The translations under genes and the position numbers were made by a program. This document shows, in pieces, positions 10,609 to 18,210 of a DNA stretch of 64,000 nucleotides; the first letter of the stretch is position 1; each line of letters begins with the position of its first letter. The stretch is taken from positions 992,001-1,056,000 of the forward strand of contig NZ_JAJFZM010000001.1 of the NCBI RefSeq assembly GCF_020733705.1. Reading direction: 5' to 3'. Origin of the DNA: Nocardia australiensis (GTDB lineage Bacteria > Actinomycetota > Actinomycetes > Mycobacteriales > Mycobacteriaceae). The notes below the pieces were generated by a model, which ran no database searches, had not been told where the DNA came from, and worked only from the letters and a program-made list of their open reading frames with translations.

Positions 10609-11331
10609 CTACTTGGCGACGATCGAGGCAAGCAATTCGACCAGATGGGCTTCGGCGGCCGACTTGTCGACGCCGAGACCCGAAAGCAGTCCGGAGCCGT
10701 TCTCCTGTTCGAGCAGGGCAAGCAGAATGTGTTCGGTCCCGATGTAGTTGTGGCCCAACCGAAGTGCCTCGCGGAAAGTCAGTTCGAGCGCCTTCTTGGC
10801 ATCCGGGCCGAACGGGATGAGAGCGGGGATCTCGCCCTCGTCCGGCGTGATCCCCGCCGCCACGGCGGCACGGATCGCTTCCGGAGTTGCCCCCTGGGCG
10901 AGGAGTTCCTTCGCGGCGAGACCATCCGGCTCCGACAGCAGTCCGAGCACCAGGTGCCCGACCCCGATCTGCGCGTTACCCGTCGTGCGCGCGGCTTCCT
11001 GTGAAGCCATGACCACCGCACGAGCTCGCGGGGTGTACTTCGCGAATCCGGCGTTGGGGTCCATTGCCGTCGCATCGCCCGGCTCACCGGGCGCCTTCGG
11101 CACGAACCGCTTCTGGGCGGCCTGTTTGGAGACGCCCATGCTGGTGCCGATATCGGTCCACGAGGCGCCGGAACGACGGGCCTGGTCAACGAAGTGGCCG
11201 ATCAGATGATCGGCCACTTCCCCGAGGTGACCCGCGGCGACCACCGCGTCGGACAGTTGGTCGAGTACGTCGTCGGGCCGGGCTTTTTTGATGGCGACGA
11301 TCAGATCGTCGAGGCGGTACGAAGAAGTCAT
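10609..11331 (-). CDS. HTH regulator with Clp N-terminal domain
   Basis: A 240-residue protein combining a DNA-binding head with a Clp_N substrate domain and no ATPase. Residues about 30-75 contain ASWTDIGTSMGVSKQAAQKRF, a helix-turn-helix. Residues about 95-240 hold two Clp_N repeats, ARAVVMASQEAARTTGNAQIGVGHLVLGLL and KKALELTFREALRLGHNYIGTEHILLALL. In ClpC the same fold docks adaptors and, in Bacillus, phosphoarginine. A transcription factor sensing such ligands is inference. Two perfect inverted repeats overlap its -35 and -10, and the predicted transcription start is the A of the ATG, so the gene looks leaderless and autoregulated. Confidence 0.85.
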   Translation of the reverse strand: MTSSYRLDDLIVAIKKARPDDVLDQLSDAVVAAGHLGEVADHLIGHFVDQARRSGASWTDIGTSMGVSKQAAQKRFVPKAPGEPGDATAMDPNAGFAKYTPRARAVVMASQEAARTTGNAQIGVGHLVLGLLSEPDGLAAKELLAQGATPEAIRAAVAAGITPDEGEIPALIPFGPDAKKALELTFREALRLGHNYIGTEHILLALLEQENGSGLLSGLGVDKSAAEAHLVELLASIVAK

Positions 11332-11332
11332 A

Positions 11333-11379
11333 CGTCAACCATAGGTTGACGATTCGCTCGCGTCAACCACAGGTTGACG
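11333..11379 (-). promoter_or_regulatory. Promoter with two identical operators, Clp_N regulator
   Basis: Two perfect inverted repeats CGTCAACC-N3-GGTTGACG lie at 11333-11351 and 11361-11379, centres 28 bp apart. On the minus strand the distal copy supplies a -35 TTGACG (11361-11366). A 17-bp spacer leads to the -10 TATGGT (11338-11343) inside the proximal copy. Seven bases later comes the ATG at 11331. Repressor binding would therefore cover both promoter elements. Confidence 0.8.
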
Positions 11380-11411
11380 CTGAATCGAACGAGCGATCTT
11401 CCGTCCGCCCG

Positions 11412-11453
11412 CCGACCCGAAACCTGTGTGCCACCACAGGGATTCAGGGTCGG
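11412..11453 (-). terminator. Nested hairpin after psd-pssA
   Basis: Nested inverted repeats, CCGACCC (11412-11418) with GGGTCGG (11447-11453) outside and CCTGTG (11423-11428) with CACAGG (11435-11440) inside. It lies 82 bp past the pssA stop codon, a sensible place for the operon's terminator. Otherwise the 200 bp between pssA and the Clp_N promoter holds nothing recognised. Confidence 0.55.
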
Positions 11454-11534
11454 CTTCCCTGCCCGCCGCGCACGATCTGCGGAACCGGACCGCCCGCACC
11501 CACGCCGCACGGCCGGAACCGGGGCGGAGTACGG

Positions 11535-12440
11535 CTAGCGGGCCTGTAGATCGTCCGGTTGACGCCTGGCACCCGGCCTGCGCAGCCGCAACCGTGCCCC
11601 GCCGCGAATCGCCGGACGGCGAATCCCGGGACGGCGGCGTTGCGCGCGACGCTGAGCACGGCGTTCAGCAGGTTTGTGTTCCCAGGTTTCGGGGCGTGCC
11701 GCGACCCAGCGCCGCGAATACCAGGCAAATGGAATGTGGCCGATATACAGCCCGACCAGCACAAGCAGCAGCACGATCGGGTAGGTGACCAATGCCGCGG
11801 CCGCCACCGCGACCAGCACAAGCAGCCCGGCCGCGGCCTGCGGAGCCACCGACACCGACTTCATGGCCAGCGTCGGAATGGTGCTCACCGCGAGCGCGGC
11901 GGCGAACAGCGTCCACAGCGCGACCGCGTAGAAACTGACCCACCAGCCATCACCGAACTGCACATACAACGCGATCGGCACCAGCCCGATGAGCGCACTG
12001 GCCGGGGCGGGCACGCCGACGAAGTACTCCCGCGACCAATCCGGGCGGGTGTCGTCGTCCATCAGCGTGTTGAACCGAGCCAGTCGTAGCACGATGCTCA
12101 CCGCGTATATCAGCGCGATGATCCAGCCCACGCTATTGCTGTCCAGCAACGCGATATAGAGCACCAGCGCGGGAGCGACACCGAAAGAGATTGCGTCCGA
12201 AAGCGAATCGAGCTCCGCGCCCATTTTGGTCGTCGCGGCGAGCATTCTGGCGAGACGACCGTCGAGGGTGTCGAGCACGGCCGCCGCACCGACCATCGCG
12301 AGCGAAATGTCGAGCATGCCGTCCAGAGCGAACTTCACCGCTGACAGTCCGGCGCACAGCGCCAGGATCGTCACAATGCTCGGCAGCAGTCGGATCGTCC
12401 GGCCACGCCGCTGCGGTGGGGATACGGCGTGCTCCATCAT
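11535..12440 (-). CDS. pssA: CDP-diacylglycerol-serine O-phosphatidyltransferase
   Basis: A 301-residue integral membrane enzyme that makes phosphatidylserine from CDP-diacylglycerol and serine. The CDP-alcohol phosphotransferase signature is present as DGRLAR, then GAELDSLSD, with the conserved aspartates (D-G-x2-A-R-x8-G-x3-D-x3-D). About eight hydrophobic segments follow. The last 60 residues are a basic, Arg-rich tail ([17 protein letters not shown]) with low complexity, likely cytoplasmic. The start ATG overlaps the psd stop as ATGA, so the two are translationally coupled. This matches M. tuberculosis psd-pssA (Rv0437c-Rv0436c). Confidence 0.95.
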   Translation of the reverse strand: MMEHAVSPPQRRGRTIRLLPSIVTILALCAGLSAVKFALDGMLDISLAMVGAAAVLDTLDGRLARMLAATTKMGAELDSLSDAISFGVAPALVLYIALLDSNSVGWIIALIYAVSIVLRLARFNTLMDDDTRPDWSREYFVGVPAPASALIGLVPIALYVQFGDGWWVSFYAVALWTLFAAALAVSTIPTLAMKSVSVAPQAAAGLLVLVAVAAAALVTYPIVLLLVLVGLYIGHIPFAWYSRRWVAARPETWEHKPAERRAQRRAQRRRPGIRRPAIRGGARLRLRRPGARRQPDDLQAR

Positions 12441-13168
12441 GACTCGGCGGTCGATGAGCCCAACACCGCAAGGACGGTTTCTGCCCCGATGGTGCGTTGT
12501 CCCGGCTCGACGAGCAGTTCGGTGCCCGCCGGGAAATACGTGTCGACGCGGGAGCCGAATCGAATCAGCCCATAGGTGTCACCGATGGTCAGCACATCGC
12601 CGACCTGGGCGTCGCAGACAATGCGGCGCGCGAGCAGCCCAGCGATCTGGACGACGACCAACCGCTGCCCGTTCTGGGTTTCCAAGACCATGCTGTTGCG
12701 TTCGTTCACCGCGCTGGCCTCGGGCAGATCCGCCGAGCGGAATTTGCCCGACTGATGCGAAACGGCAAGAACGGTGCCCGATACCGGTGTGCGCTGCACA
12801 TGCACGTCGAGCACCGAAAGAAAAATGCTCACCCGCGGTAGCGGCTGGTCACCGAGGCCCAATTCCGGTGGCGGGCAAGCGGTGTCGACGAGCGCGACCT
12901 CGCCGTCGGCGGGGGCGACCACGACGCCTGCCCGATTCGGCGGTACTCGCTTCGGGTGACGGAAGAAAGTCGCGCAGGCCGCTGCGGCCAGCAATCCGCT
13001 CCGGCGCACCCATTTGCGGCGACCGCCGACTACCGCGACCGCGAGCGGTGCCGCGACAAACGGCAGGCCGGCGGGGTGCAGCGGGGGGATCGCGGCCCGA
13101 ACCAGGTCGACGACATGGCCGATTCCGGTGGTTTCGGGCGTGCCGGGCGGGGTGGGACGGCGTGCCAC
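12437..13168 (-). CDS. psd: Phosphatidylserine decarboxylase
   Basis: A 243-residue decarboxylase that converts phosphatidylserine to phosphatidylethanolamine, using a pyruvoyl group made by self-cleavage. The cleavage site is FGS with Ser206 becoming the pyruvoyl residue; the motif [11 protein letters not shown] holds the conserved His. The short form with an N-terminal hydrophobic stretch ([13 protein letters not shown]) is typical of actinobacteria. The GTG start at 13168 is set by GAGGAG 5 nt upstream. It is first in the psd-pssA operon, and the product PssA makes its substrate. Confidence 0.95.
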   Translation of the reverse strand: MARRPTPPGTPETTGIGHVVDLVRAAIPPLHPAGLPFVAAPLAVAVVGGRRKWVRRSGLLAAAACATFFRHPKRVPPNRAGVVVAPADGEVALVDTACPPPELGLGDQPLPRVSIFLSVLDVHVQRTPVSGTVLAVSHQSGKFRSADLPEASAVNERNSMVLETQNGQRLVVVQIAGLLARRIVCDAQVGDVLTIGDTYGLIRFGSRVDTYFPAGTELLVEPGQRTIGAETVLAVLGSSTAES

Positions 13169-13303
13169 AGGCTCCTCTTTCGTGCTCGGTGCATTGGATC
13201 GCGCCTCTCAACGATAGGACCGGGCGCGAGCGATCACACCTTAGTCGAAGCAGCCGGACACCGTCCGCCCTCAGACGCGCCGGGCGGAGCGAAGGCGAGG
13301 CAA

Positions 13304-13320
13304 CCGCTTACGCGAAGCGG
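13304..13320 (-). terminator. Small hairpin downstream of the GlsB-like gene
   Basis: CCGCTT-ACGCG-AAGCGG, a 6-bp stem with a 5-nt loop, starts 18 bp past the GlsB-like stop codon on the minus strand. It could be a short terminator before psd. The stem is modest and no T-tract follows. Confidence 0.35.
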
Positions 13321-13337
13321 ACTTGCGGCACTTATCG

Positions 13338-13610
13338 TCAGCGACCGGCTCGGCTACCGGTGAACAGTTTCACCAGGAACAACAGAATCACCGCTCCACC
13401 GAGACAGGTGAAGAAGCTGAACCAGAGGCCGCCGCCCTTGACATCGACACCGAGTAAGTTCAGCAGGAATCCGCCCAGAAAACCACCGATGATGCCGACC
13501 ACGACATTGAGAATGATGCCTTGCTGAGCATCGGTTTTCATGAACTTGCTGGCGATCCAGCCGGCAAGTCCTCCGATGATGATCCATCCGATAATCCCGA
13601 GACCGAGCAT
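13338..13610 (-). CDS. GlsB/YeaQ/YmgE family membrane protein
   Basis: A 90-residue, very hydrophobic protein of the transglycosylase-associated (GlsB/YeaQ/YmgE) family, linked to envelope or general stress. Three membrane segments are visible: GLGIIGWIIIGGLAGWIASK, GIILNVVVGIIGGFLGGFLL and GLWFSFFTCLGGAVILLFLV. The Gly-rich motif GGLAGWIASKFMKTD is characteristic. ATG 13610 is chosen because GAGGG lies 6 nt upstream; the longer open frame upstream has shadow-like composition. It precedes psd on the same strand, 169 bp apart, probably as a separate unit. Confidence 0.88.
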   Translation of the reverse strand: MLGLGIIGWIIIGGLAGWIASKFMKTDAQQGIILNVVVGIIGGFLGGFLLNLLGVDVKGGGLWFSFFTCLGGAVILLFLVKLFTGSRAGR

Positions 13611-13720
13611 GGCGTCCCTCACATCACTAGTTGGGTGCCCGCCGGCAAACATCCGGCGCGCTAGGAGGGGTATACCCGGCCAAAGTAGGAATACGCACGC
13701 GCACACGCCGACACAGGGGC

Positions 13721-13755
13721 TAATATGAGGGGGCCTCATGTCTACGGAAACGTAG
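13721..13755 (+). promoter_or_regulatory. fabH-like promoter -10 and leader mini-ORF
   Basis: A TAATAT -10 hexamer (13721-13726) is followed by GAGGGGG and the five-codon frame ATG TCT ACG GAA ACG TAG (13738-13755). The mini-frame also folds as CTACG-GAAA-CGTAG, a 5-bp stem with a GNRA tetraloop. It precedes the fabH-like gene by about 80 nt. Whether it is translated or regulatory is unknown. Confidence 0.35.
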
Positions 13756-13834
13756 GTGGTGGCGATGAGGGACTCATTGAGATGCTTCGGGGTACAACCC
13801 GGCGGCGCCGCCGCAGGTACATAGGAGACGCAAA

Positions 13835-14863
13835 ATGGCTGCTCGAATCGCCCAGACAACAGGGGCAGAGCACACGGCGATCCTCGGGCTCGGCGTTTAC
13901 CGCCCGGCGCGGATCGTCACGAACGACGAAGTAGCCGGTCCGATCGACTCGAGCGACGAGTGGATCAGGACCAGGTCGGGAATAAAGACCCGGCGATTCG
14001 CCTCGGACACGGAAACGATCCAGAGCATGAGCGTCGCGGCCGCGCGGGGAGCGCTCGAATCCGCGAGGATCGCGGTCGACCAGGTCGACTGTGTCATCGT
14101 CGCCACATCGACGCACCTGTTGCTCACGCCCGCGGCCGCACCGCGCATTGCCACCGAACTGGGTATGAACGACTCGGCGGCCTTCGATATCTCCGCCGGT
14201 TGCGCGGGCTTCTGCCACGCGCTCACGGTGGCATCGGATCTGGTGCGCGCCGGAACGGCCACCCACGTGCTGGTGATCGGCGTCGAGAAACTCACTGACA
14301 CCGTCAACCCGACCGACCGCTCGACCGCTTTCCTATTCGCCGACGGCGCGGGCGCCGTGGTCGTCGGACCGTCGGACGAGGTCGGTATCGGGCCGACGGT
14401 GTGGGGTTCGGACGGCACCCAGCACCACGCGATCCGGCAGGACAAGAACTGGGTCGAGTTCTTCGCCGAGATCGAGGAGAAGGGGCTCGACGCGGTCCGC
14501 CCCTACCTCGCGATGGAGGGCACCGCGGTGTTCCGTTGGGCCGCACATTCTTTGGAGAAGGTCTGCCGCGACGCCATCGACCGGGCCGGGCTGTCCATCG
14601 AAGACATGGACGCTATGATCCCGCACCAGGCCAACGGCCGGATCATCGAGGTCATGGCCCGGGTGCTGAAACTCCCGGAAAGCTGCGCGCTGGCCAACGA
14701 CATCGAGGAGACCGGCAATACATCGGCCGCCTCGATTCCGCTTGCCATGGAGGCACTGCTGCGCAACGGCGAGTCGAAGCCGGGTGACACCGCGCTACTC
14801 ATCGCCTTCGGCGCGGGCCTCTCCTACGCCGCGCAGGTGGTTATCCTGCCGAACTGGCAATAA
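13835..14863 (+). CDS. Beta-ketoacyl-ACP synthase III (FabH-like)
   Basis: A 342-residue thiolase-fold ketosynthase of the KAS III type. It joins an acyl-CoA starter to malonyl-ACP to begin fatty-acid chains. The catalytic triad is Cys123 (SAGCAGFCHAL), His264 (IPHQANGRI) and Asn295 (ETGNTSAAS). In mycolic-acid bacteria FabH links FAS-I products to FAS-II. A dedicated secondary-metabolite KAS III cannot be excluded, but there are no pathway genes nearby. ATG 13835 has AGGAG 8 nt upstream. It is convergent with the SIMPL gene, 15 bp apart. Confidence 0.93.
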   Translation: MAARIAQTTGAEHTAILGLGVYRPARIVTNDEVAGPIDSSDEWIRTRSGIKTRRFASDTETIQSMSVAAARGALESARIAVDQVDCVIVATSTHLLLTPAAAPRIATELGMNDSAAFDISAGCAGFCHALTVASDLVRAGTATHVLVIGVEKLTDTVNPTDRSTAFLFADGAGAVVVGPSDEVGIGPTVWGSDGTQHHAIRQDKNWVEFFAEIEEKGLDAVRPYLAMEGTAVFRWAAHSLEKVCRDAIDRAGLSIEDMDAMIPHQANGRIIEVMARVLKLPESCALANDIEETGNTSAASIPLAMEALLRNGESKPGDTALLIAFGAGLSYAAQVVILPNWQ

Positions 14864-14878
14864 TCGGTTCCAGCCCCG

Positions 14879-15586
14879 TCAGCCCAGACCCCAGGTGGCT
14901 TTCACAGTGAAAGTCACCGTCTGGGTGCCGGGTTCGAGCGCGAAGGAATCGGCGGCAGCCTCACGCGTCGAGTTCTTCGGATTCTCGTCACGGCTGCTCG
15001 CCTCGTTGATGGTGATGACATCGGTCAGCTTCGCCCCGGCCAGCACCGCGTACTGATCGGCGCGCGATCTGGCATCGGCGAAAGCGCGGGCGCGGGCGTC
15101 GGCGAGCAGTTGGGAATCGTCTTCGAGCGCGAACCGCACGCCGCGCAGCCTGGTCTCATTGCCACCGGCTTTGACCGCGCTGTCCAGGATTGCCGATGCC
15201 TTCGACAGGTCGCGCACCACCGCATGCACGGTGTTGGTGGCCTGGTAGCCGATAATGGCGCGGCCACCGGCGTCGGACGCGTACTGCGGCTGGATGGAGA
15301 TATCGGTGGTGCGCACATCCTCGCGGGTGAGTCCGGCCGCGACCATGGCATCGGTCATCGCCTTGGACTTTTCGTTGGCGCCCGATATCGCCATAGACAC
15401 GTTGTCGGCGTTCACCTCCACGCCCAGATCCGCATTCAGCGTGTCCGGGGCACCACGCACCTGACCGGTGCCGACGACCGTGACCTCGCGCCCGGTCGTC
15501 GAATCCGATTTGCCACAGCCCGCGAGCAGTCCCGTTGTTCCCGCGATGGCAGCGATTGCCACGACAGCACGCATAATTCGTCGCAT
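14879..15586 (-). CDS. SIMPL-domain (DUF541) lipoprotein
   Basis: A 235-residue secreted lipoprotein. Signal peptide and lipobox LLAGC put the lipid on Cys24; the mature part is a SIMPL/DUF541 domain (VTVVGTGQVRGAPDTLNADLGVEV and IGYQATNTVHAVVRDLSKASAILDSAV). SIMPL proteins form oligomeric periplasmic or surface assemblies with no settled function. It follows the SRPBCC gene by 5 bp on the same strand, so the two form an operon. Confidence 0.9.
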   Translation of the reverse strand: MRRIMRAVVAIAAIAGTTGLLAGCGKSDSTTGREVTVVGTGQVRGAPDTLNADLGVEVNADNVSMAISGANEKSKAMTDAMVAAGLTREDVRTTDISIQPQYASDAGGRAIIGYQATNTVHAVVRDLSKASAILDSAVKAGGNETRLRGVRFALEDDSQLLADARARAFADARSRADQYAVLAGAKLTDVITINEASSRDENPKNSTREAAADSFALEPGTQTVTFTVKATWGLG

Positions 15587-15591
15587 ATCTT

Positions 15592-16050
15592 CTATGCGCT
15601 CGCCTCGACTGCGGTCTTGACCTTGCCGAGGGTCTCGTTCATCCCGCGCACGAGCAACTCCTCGAACAGCTGCTCGCCGCCGAGCGCGGCGTCGATGCCC
15701 TTGCGGGAGATCCAGGTGGTGCCATTGGGGACGTCACGGCGCTCGGTCAGCCGGGTACCGGTCTCAGTCGGCTCCAGGGTGTAGCTCCACACGCTACGAT
15801 TCTCGTTTATGCGGAACGCGAATGCCTGGTTGGGCTCGTACCGCACGATGCGCGAGGTGGTCGGCCAGTACTTCTTGCCGTCACGGTTCACGTTGATCGT
15901 CCAGGTGCCCGCCTTCGGCGTGCCGATCGGCTGCATGCGCACGCACTGCGGGCTGAACTCGGACATTCGCTTCAGATCAGAGATCACCGCCCAAACCTGT
16001 TCCGGCGGCGCGGATATATCGATCGCGACTTCTAGGGTTTTCGGCAACAC
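15592..16050 (-). CDS. SRPBCC (polyketide cyclase/START-like) protein
   Basis: A 152-residue helix-grip protein with the usual opening VAIDISAPPEQVWAVISDLKRMSEFSP and a central strand WTINVNRDGKKYWPTTSRIV. Such proteins bind hydrophobic ligands in a deep pocket; the ligand here is unknown. No signal peptide is seen. The GTG at 16050 is only 2 nt from GGAGG, while the TTG next to it has a better 5-nt spacing, so the true start may be 16047. It is first in a two-gene operon with the SIMPL lipoprotein. Confidence 0.85.
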   Translation of the reverse strand: MLPKTLEVAIDISAPPEQVWAVISDLKRMSEFSPQCVRMQPIGTPKAGTWTINVNRDGKKYWPTTSRIVRYEPNQAFAFRINENRSVWSYTLEPTETGTRLTERRDVPNGTTWISRKGIDAALGGEQLFEELLVRGMNETLGKVKTAVEASA

Positions 16051-16264
16051 TGCCTCCGGAGAACTGTGGCGGACGGACGCATTTCGGTCCGACTAGCACG
16101 ATTTGACGATGACCCCACATCCTAGTCGGCGACAGTTGGAAGACAAACGCGTCACATTTTCGTGTTTTGTTTGCCGGGCCGTGTAATAGCCGGCGCACAA
16201 TGATTGATAGACGAAGCATGAGCCACAGCCAACAGCATTTCCGTCCATCGTGAGGTGATCGGCC

Positions 16265-16477
16265 GTGAAACTGCGCTCCCTCCTACACCGTCGGCAAGCG
16301 GATCGGCTTCCCCTTCTTCCCACCACCGAATCCCCCGATACCACCAGCGAACCCGTCGCTGGCCAATTGGCAGGCACGTATTCCCCGCGTACCGCACGTC
16401 TCGTCGCACAGGAAGAACAGCTGGAGCGCCTGCTCACGCCCAGTGAACTGGATCTGGTGCGCGAGCATCGCGTGTGA
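16265..16477 (+). CDS. Small hypothetical protein, 70 aa
   Basis: A 70-residue soluble protein starting at GTG 16265 with GAGGTG upstream at workable spacing. The N-terminus is basic (MKLRSLLHRRQADRLPLL), the middle is Thr/Ser/Pro-rich, and the C-terminus is a likely amphipathic helix (ARLVAQEEQLERLLTPSELDLVREHR). No family is recognised. It lies 52 bp upstream of the response-regulator/flavoprotein gene on the same strand and may belong to that operon. Composition and start signal favour a real gene. Confidence 0.6.
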   Translation: MKLRSLLHRRQADRLPLLPTTESPDTTSEPVAGQLAGTYSPRTARLVAQEEQLERLLTPSELDLVREHRV

Positions 16478-16529
16478 GCGGAAACAAGCACCCACGACAG
16501 ATGTCGTGCCGAAGACCCATACTCTGTAG

Positions 16530-18197
16530 GTGACTTCCCCCGCTGCTACGAAGCCGGCAATCCTCAGCGTGGACGACGATCCAGGGGTTTCCCGGGCCGT
16601 TGTTCGCGATCTGCGCCGCCGCTATGGCGCCGACTACCGGATTCTGCGCGCGGAATCGGGCGCTGCCGCGCTCGACGCACTTCGTGAGATGAAATTGCGT
16701 GGCCAGCCGGTCGCGGTCCTGATCGCCGATTATCGGATGCCGGGTATGGACGGCGTCGAATTCCTCGAGCAGGCAATGGACCTGCACCCCTTTGCTCGCC
16801 GTGTGCTGTTGACCGCTTACGCAGATACCAATGCGGCAATAGACGCCATCAATGTGGTCGACCTGGACCACTATCTGCTCAAGCCGTGGGATCCGCCGGA
16901 GGAAAAGCTGTATCCGGTGCTCGACGGACTGCTTGATGCCTGGCGCGGCAGCGAACACCGGCCGGTGACCGAAACCAAAGTGATCGGCAACCGCTGGTCG
17001 CCGCGGTCTTCGGCAGTGCGCGAGTTCCTCGCCCGCAACCAACTGCCCTATCGCTGGTACCTCGCAGACGAGCCGGAGGGCGCACGATTGCTCGAGGCCG
17101 CGGGCGCCGATCCGGAACGCTGCCCGGTGGTGATCACCGAGGCCGGGCACACCCTGGTGCAGCCCTCGGACGGTGAGCTGGCCCAGAGCGTCGGACTCAA
17201 TACCGACCCGGCGGGTGATTTCTACGACCTCATCGTCGTCGGTGGTGGTCCGGCCGGTCTCGGTGCCGCGGTTTATGGCGCGTCCGAGGGACTTCGCACG
17301 GTCCTCGTCGAGCGCACGGCGACCGGTGGTCAGGCCGGACAGAGTTCGCGCATCGAGAACTACCTCGGGTTCCCGGACGGGCTCTCCGGTGCGCAGCTGG
17401 CCGATCGGGCCCGCCGCCAGGCCGCGAAATTCGGCGCCGAGGTGATCACTACCCGCGAGGTGGTCGGCCTGGAGGTGAACGGGTCCGCGCGCACAGTGCG
17501 TTTCGCCGACGGTGGCCGGCTGTGCGCGCACACCGTGATCATCGCGACCGGTGTCGACTATCGTCGCCATCCCGCGTCCGGAATCGACGATTTCACCGGA
17601 CGCGGCGTGTATTACGGCTCGGCCATGACCGAGGCATCCGAGTGCGCCGACCACGACGTCTACATTGTCGGCGGCGCCAATTCGGCGGGTCAGGCGGCGA
17701 TGTTCCTGTCCAGGAATGCCCGCACCGTGCATCTGGTGGTCCGCGCGGACTCGCTGGAGAAGTCCATGTCGCACTACTTGATCCAGCAGATCGCCGCGGT
17801 ACCGAATATCGTCGTGCACACCCGTACCGAGGTGGTCGCCGCCGCCGGTGACGATCATCTGCAGCAGATCGTGCTGCGTGACAACGAGACAGGTGCCGAG
17901 GAGAAGACCGAGACAGAGCGGCTGTTCCTGTTCATCGGCGCGGCACCACAGACCGACTGGCTCGACGGCGTGGTCACCAGGGATGACGGCGGTTACGTGC
18001 TGGCCGGACCCGATCTGCTGATTGACGGCGTCCGCCCGCCGGGCTGGGAATTACCGAGGCCACCACACCACTTGGAAACGAGTGTGCCCGGGGTTTTCGT
18101 CGCCGGGGACGTGCACGCCGAGTCTGCCAAACGCGTGGCCTCGGCAGTCGGTGAAGGTGCCATGGCCGTCATGCTCGTGCACCGCTATCTCGCGTAA
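16530..18197 (+). CDS. Response regulator fused to thioredoxin reductase-like flavoprotein
   Basis: A 555-residue three-part protein. Residues 10-125 are a receiver domain with acidic pocket DDD (15-17), phospho-acceptor Asp67 (IADYRMPGMDG), Thr96 and Lys118 (LLKPWDPP). Residues about 150-215 look like a glutaredoxin fold whose active-site cysteines are replaced (SPRSSAVREFLARNQLPYRW). Residues 230-555 are a thioredoxin-reductase-like FAD/NAD(P)H module: GGGPAG at 238-243, GGQAGQSSRIENYLG, a second dinucleotide site IVGGANSAGQAA and FVAGDVHAESAKRVASAVGEG. The usual CATC active site is absent. Phosphorylation may gate electron transfer or NADPH sensing (inference). It is followed by its likely kinase after 13 bp. 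Confidence 0.92.
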   Translation: MTSPAATKPAILSVDDDPGVSRAVVRDLRRRYGADYRILRAESGAAALDALREMKLRGQPVAVLIADYRMPGMDGVEFLEQAMDLHPFARRVLLTAYADTNAAIDAINVVDLDHYLLKPWDPPEEKLYPVLDGLLDAWRGSEHRPVTETKVIGNRWSPRSSAVREFLARNQLPYRWYLADEPEGARLLEAAGADPERCPVVITEAGHTLVQPSDGELAQSVGLNTDPAGDFYDLIVVGGGPAGLGAAVYGASEGLRTVLVERTATGGQAGQSSRIENYLGFPDGLSGAQLADRARRQAAKFGAEVITTREVVGLEVNGSARTVRFADGGRLCAHTVIIATGVDYRRHPASGIDDFTGRGVYYGSAMTEASECADHDVYIVGGANSAGQAAMFLSRNARTVHLVVRADSLEKSMSHYLIQQIAAVPNIVVHTRTEVVAAAGDDHLQQIVLRDNETGAEEKTETERLFLFIGAAPQTDWLDGVVTRDDGGYVLAGPDLLIDGVRPPGWELPRPPHHLETSVPGVFVAGDVHAESAKRVASAVGEGAMAVMLVHRYLA

Positions 18198-18210
18198 TCA
18201 GGAGGCCGGA

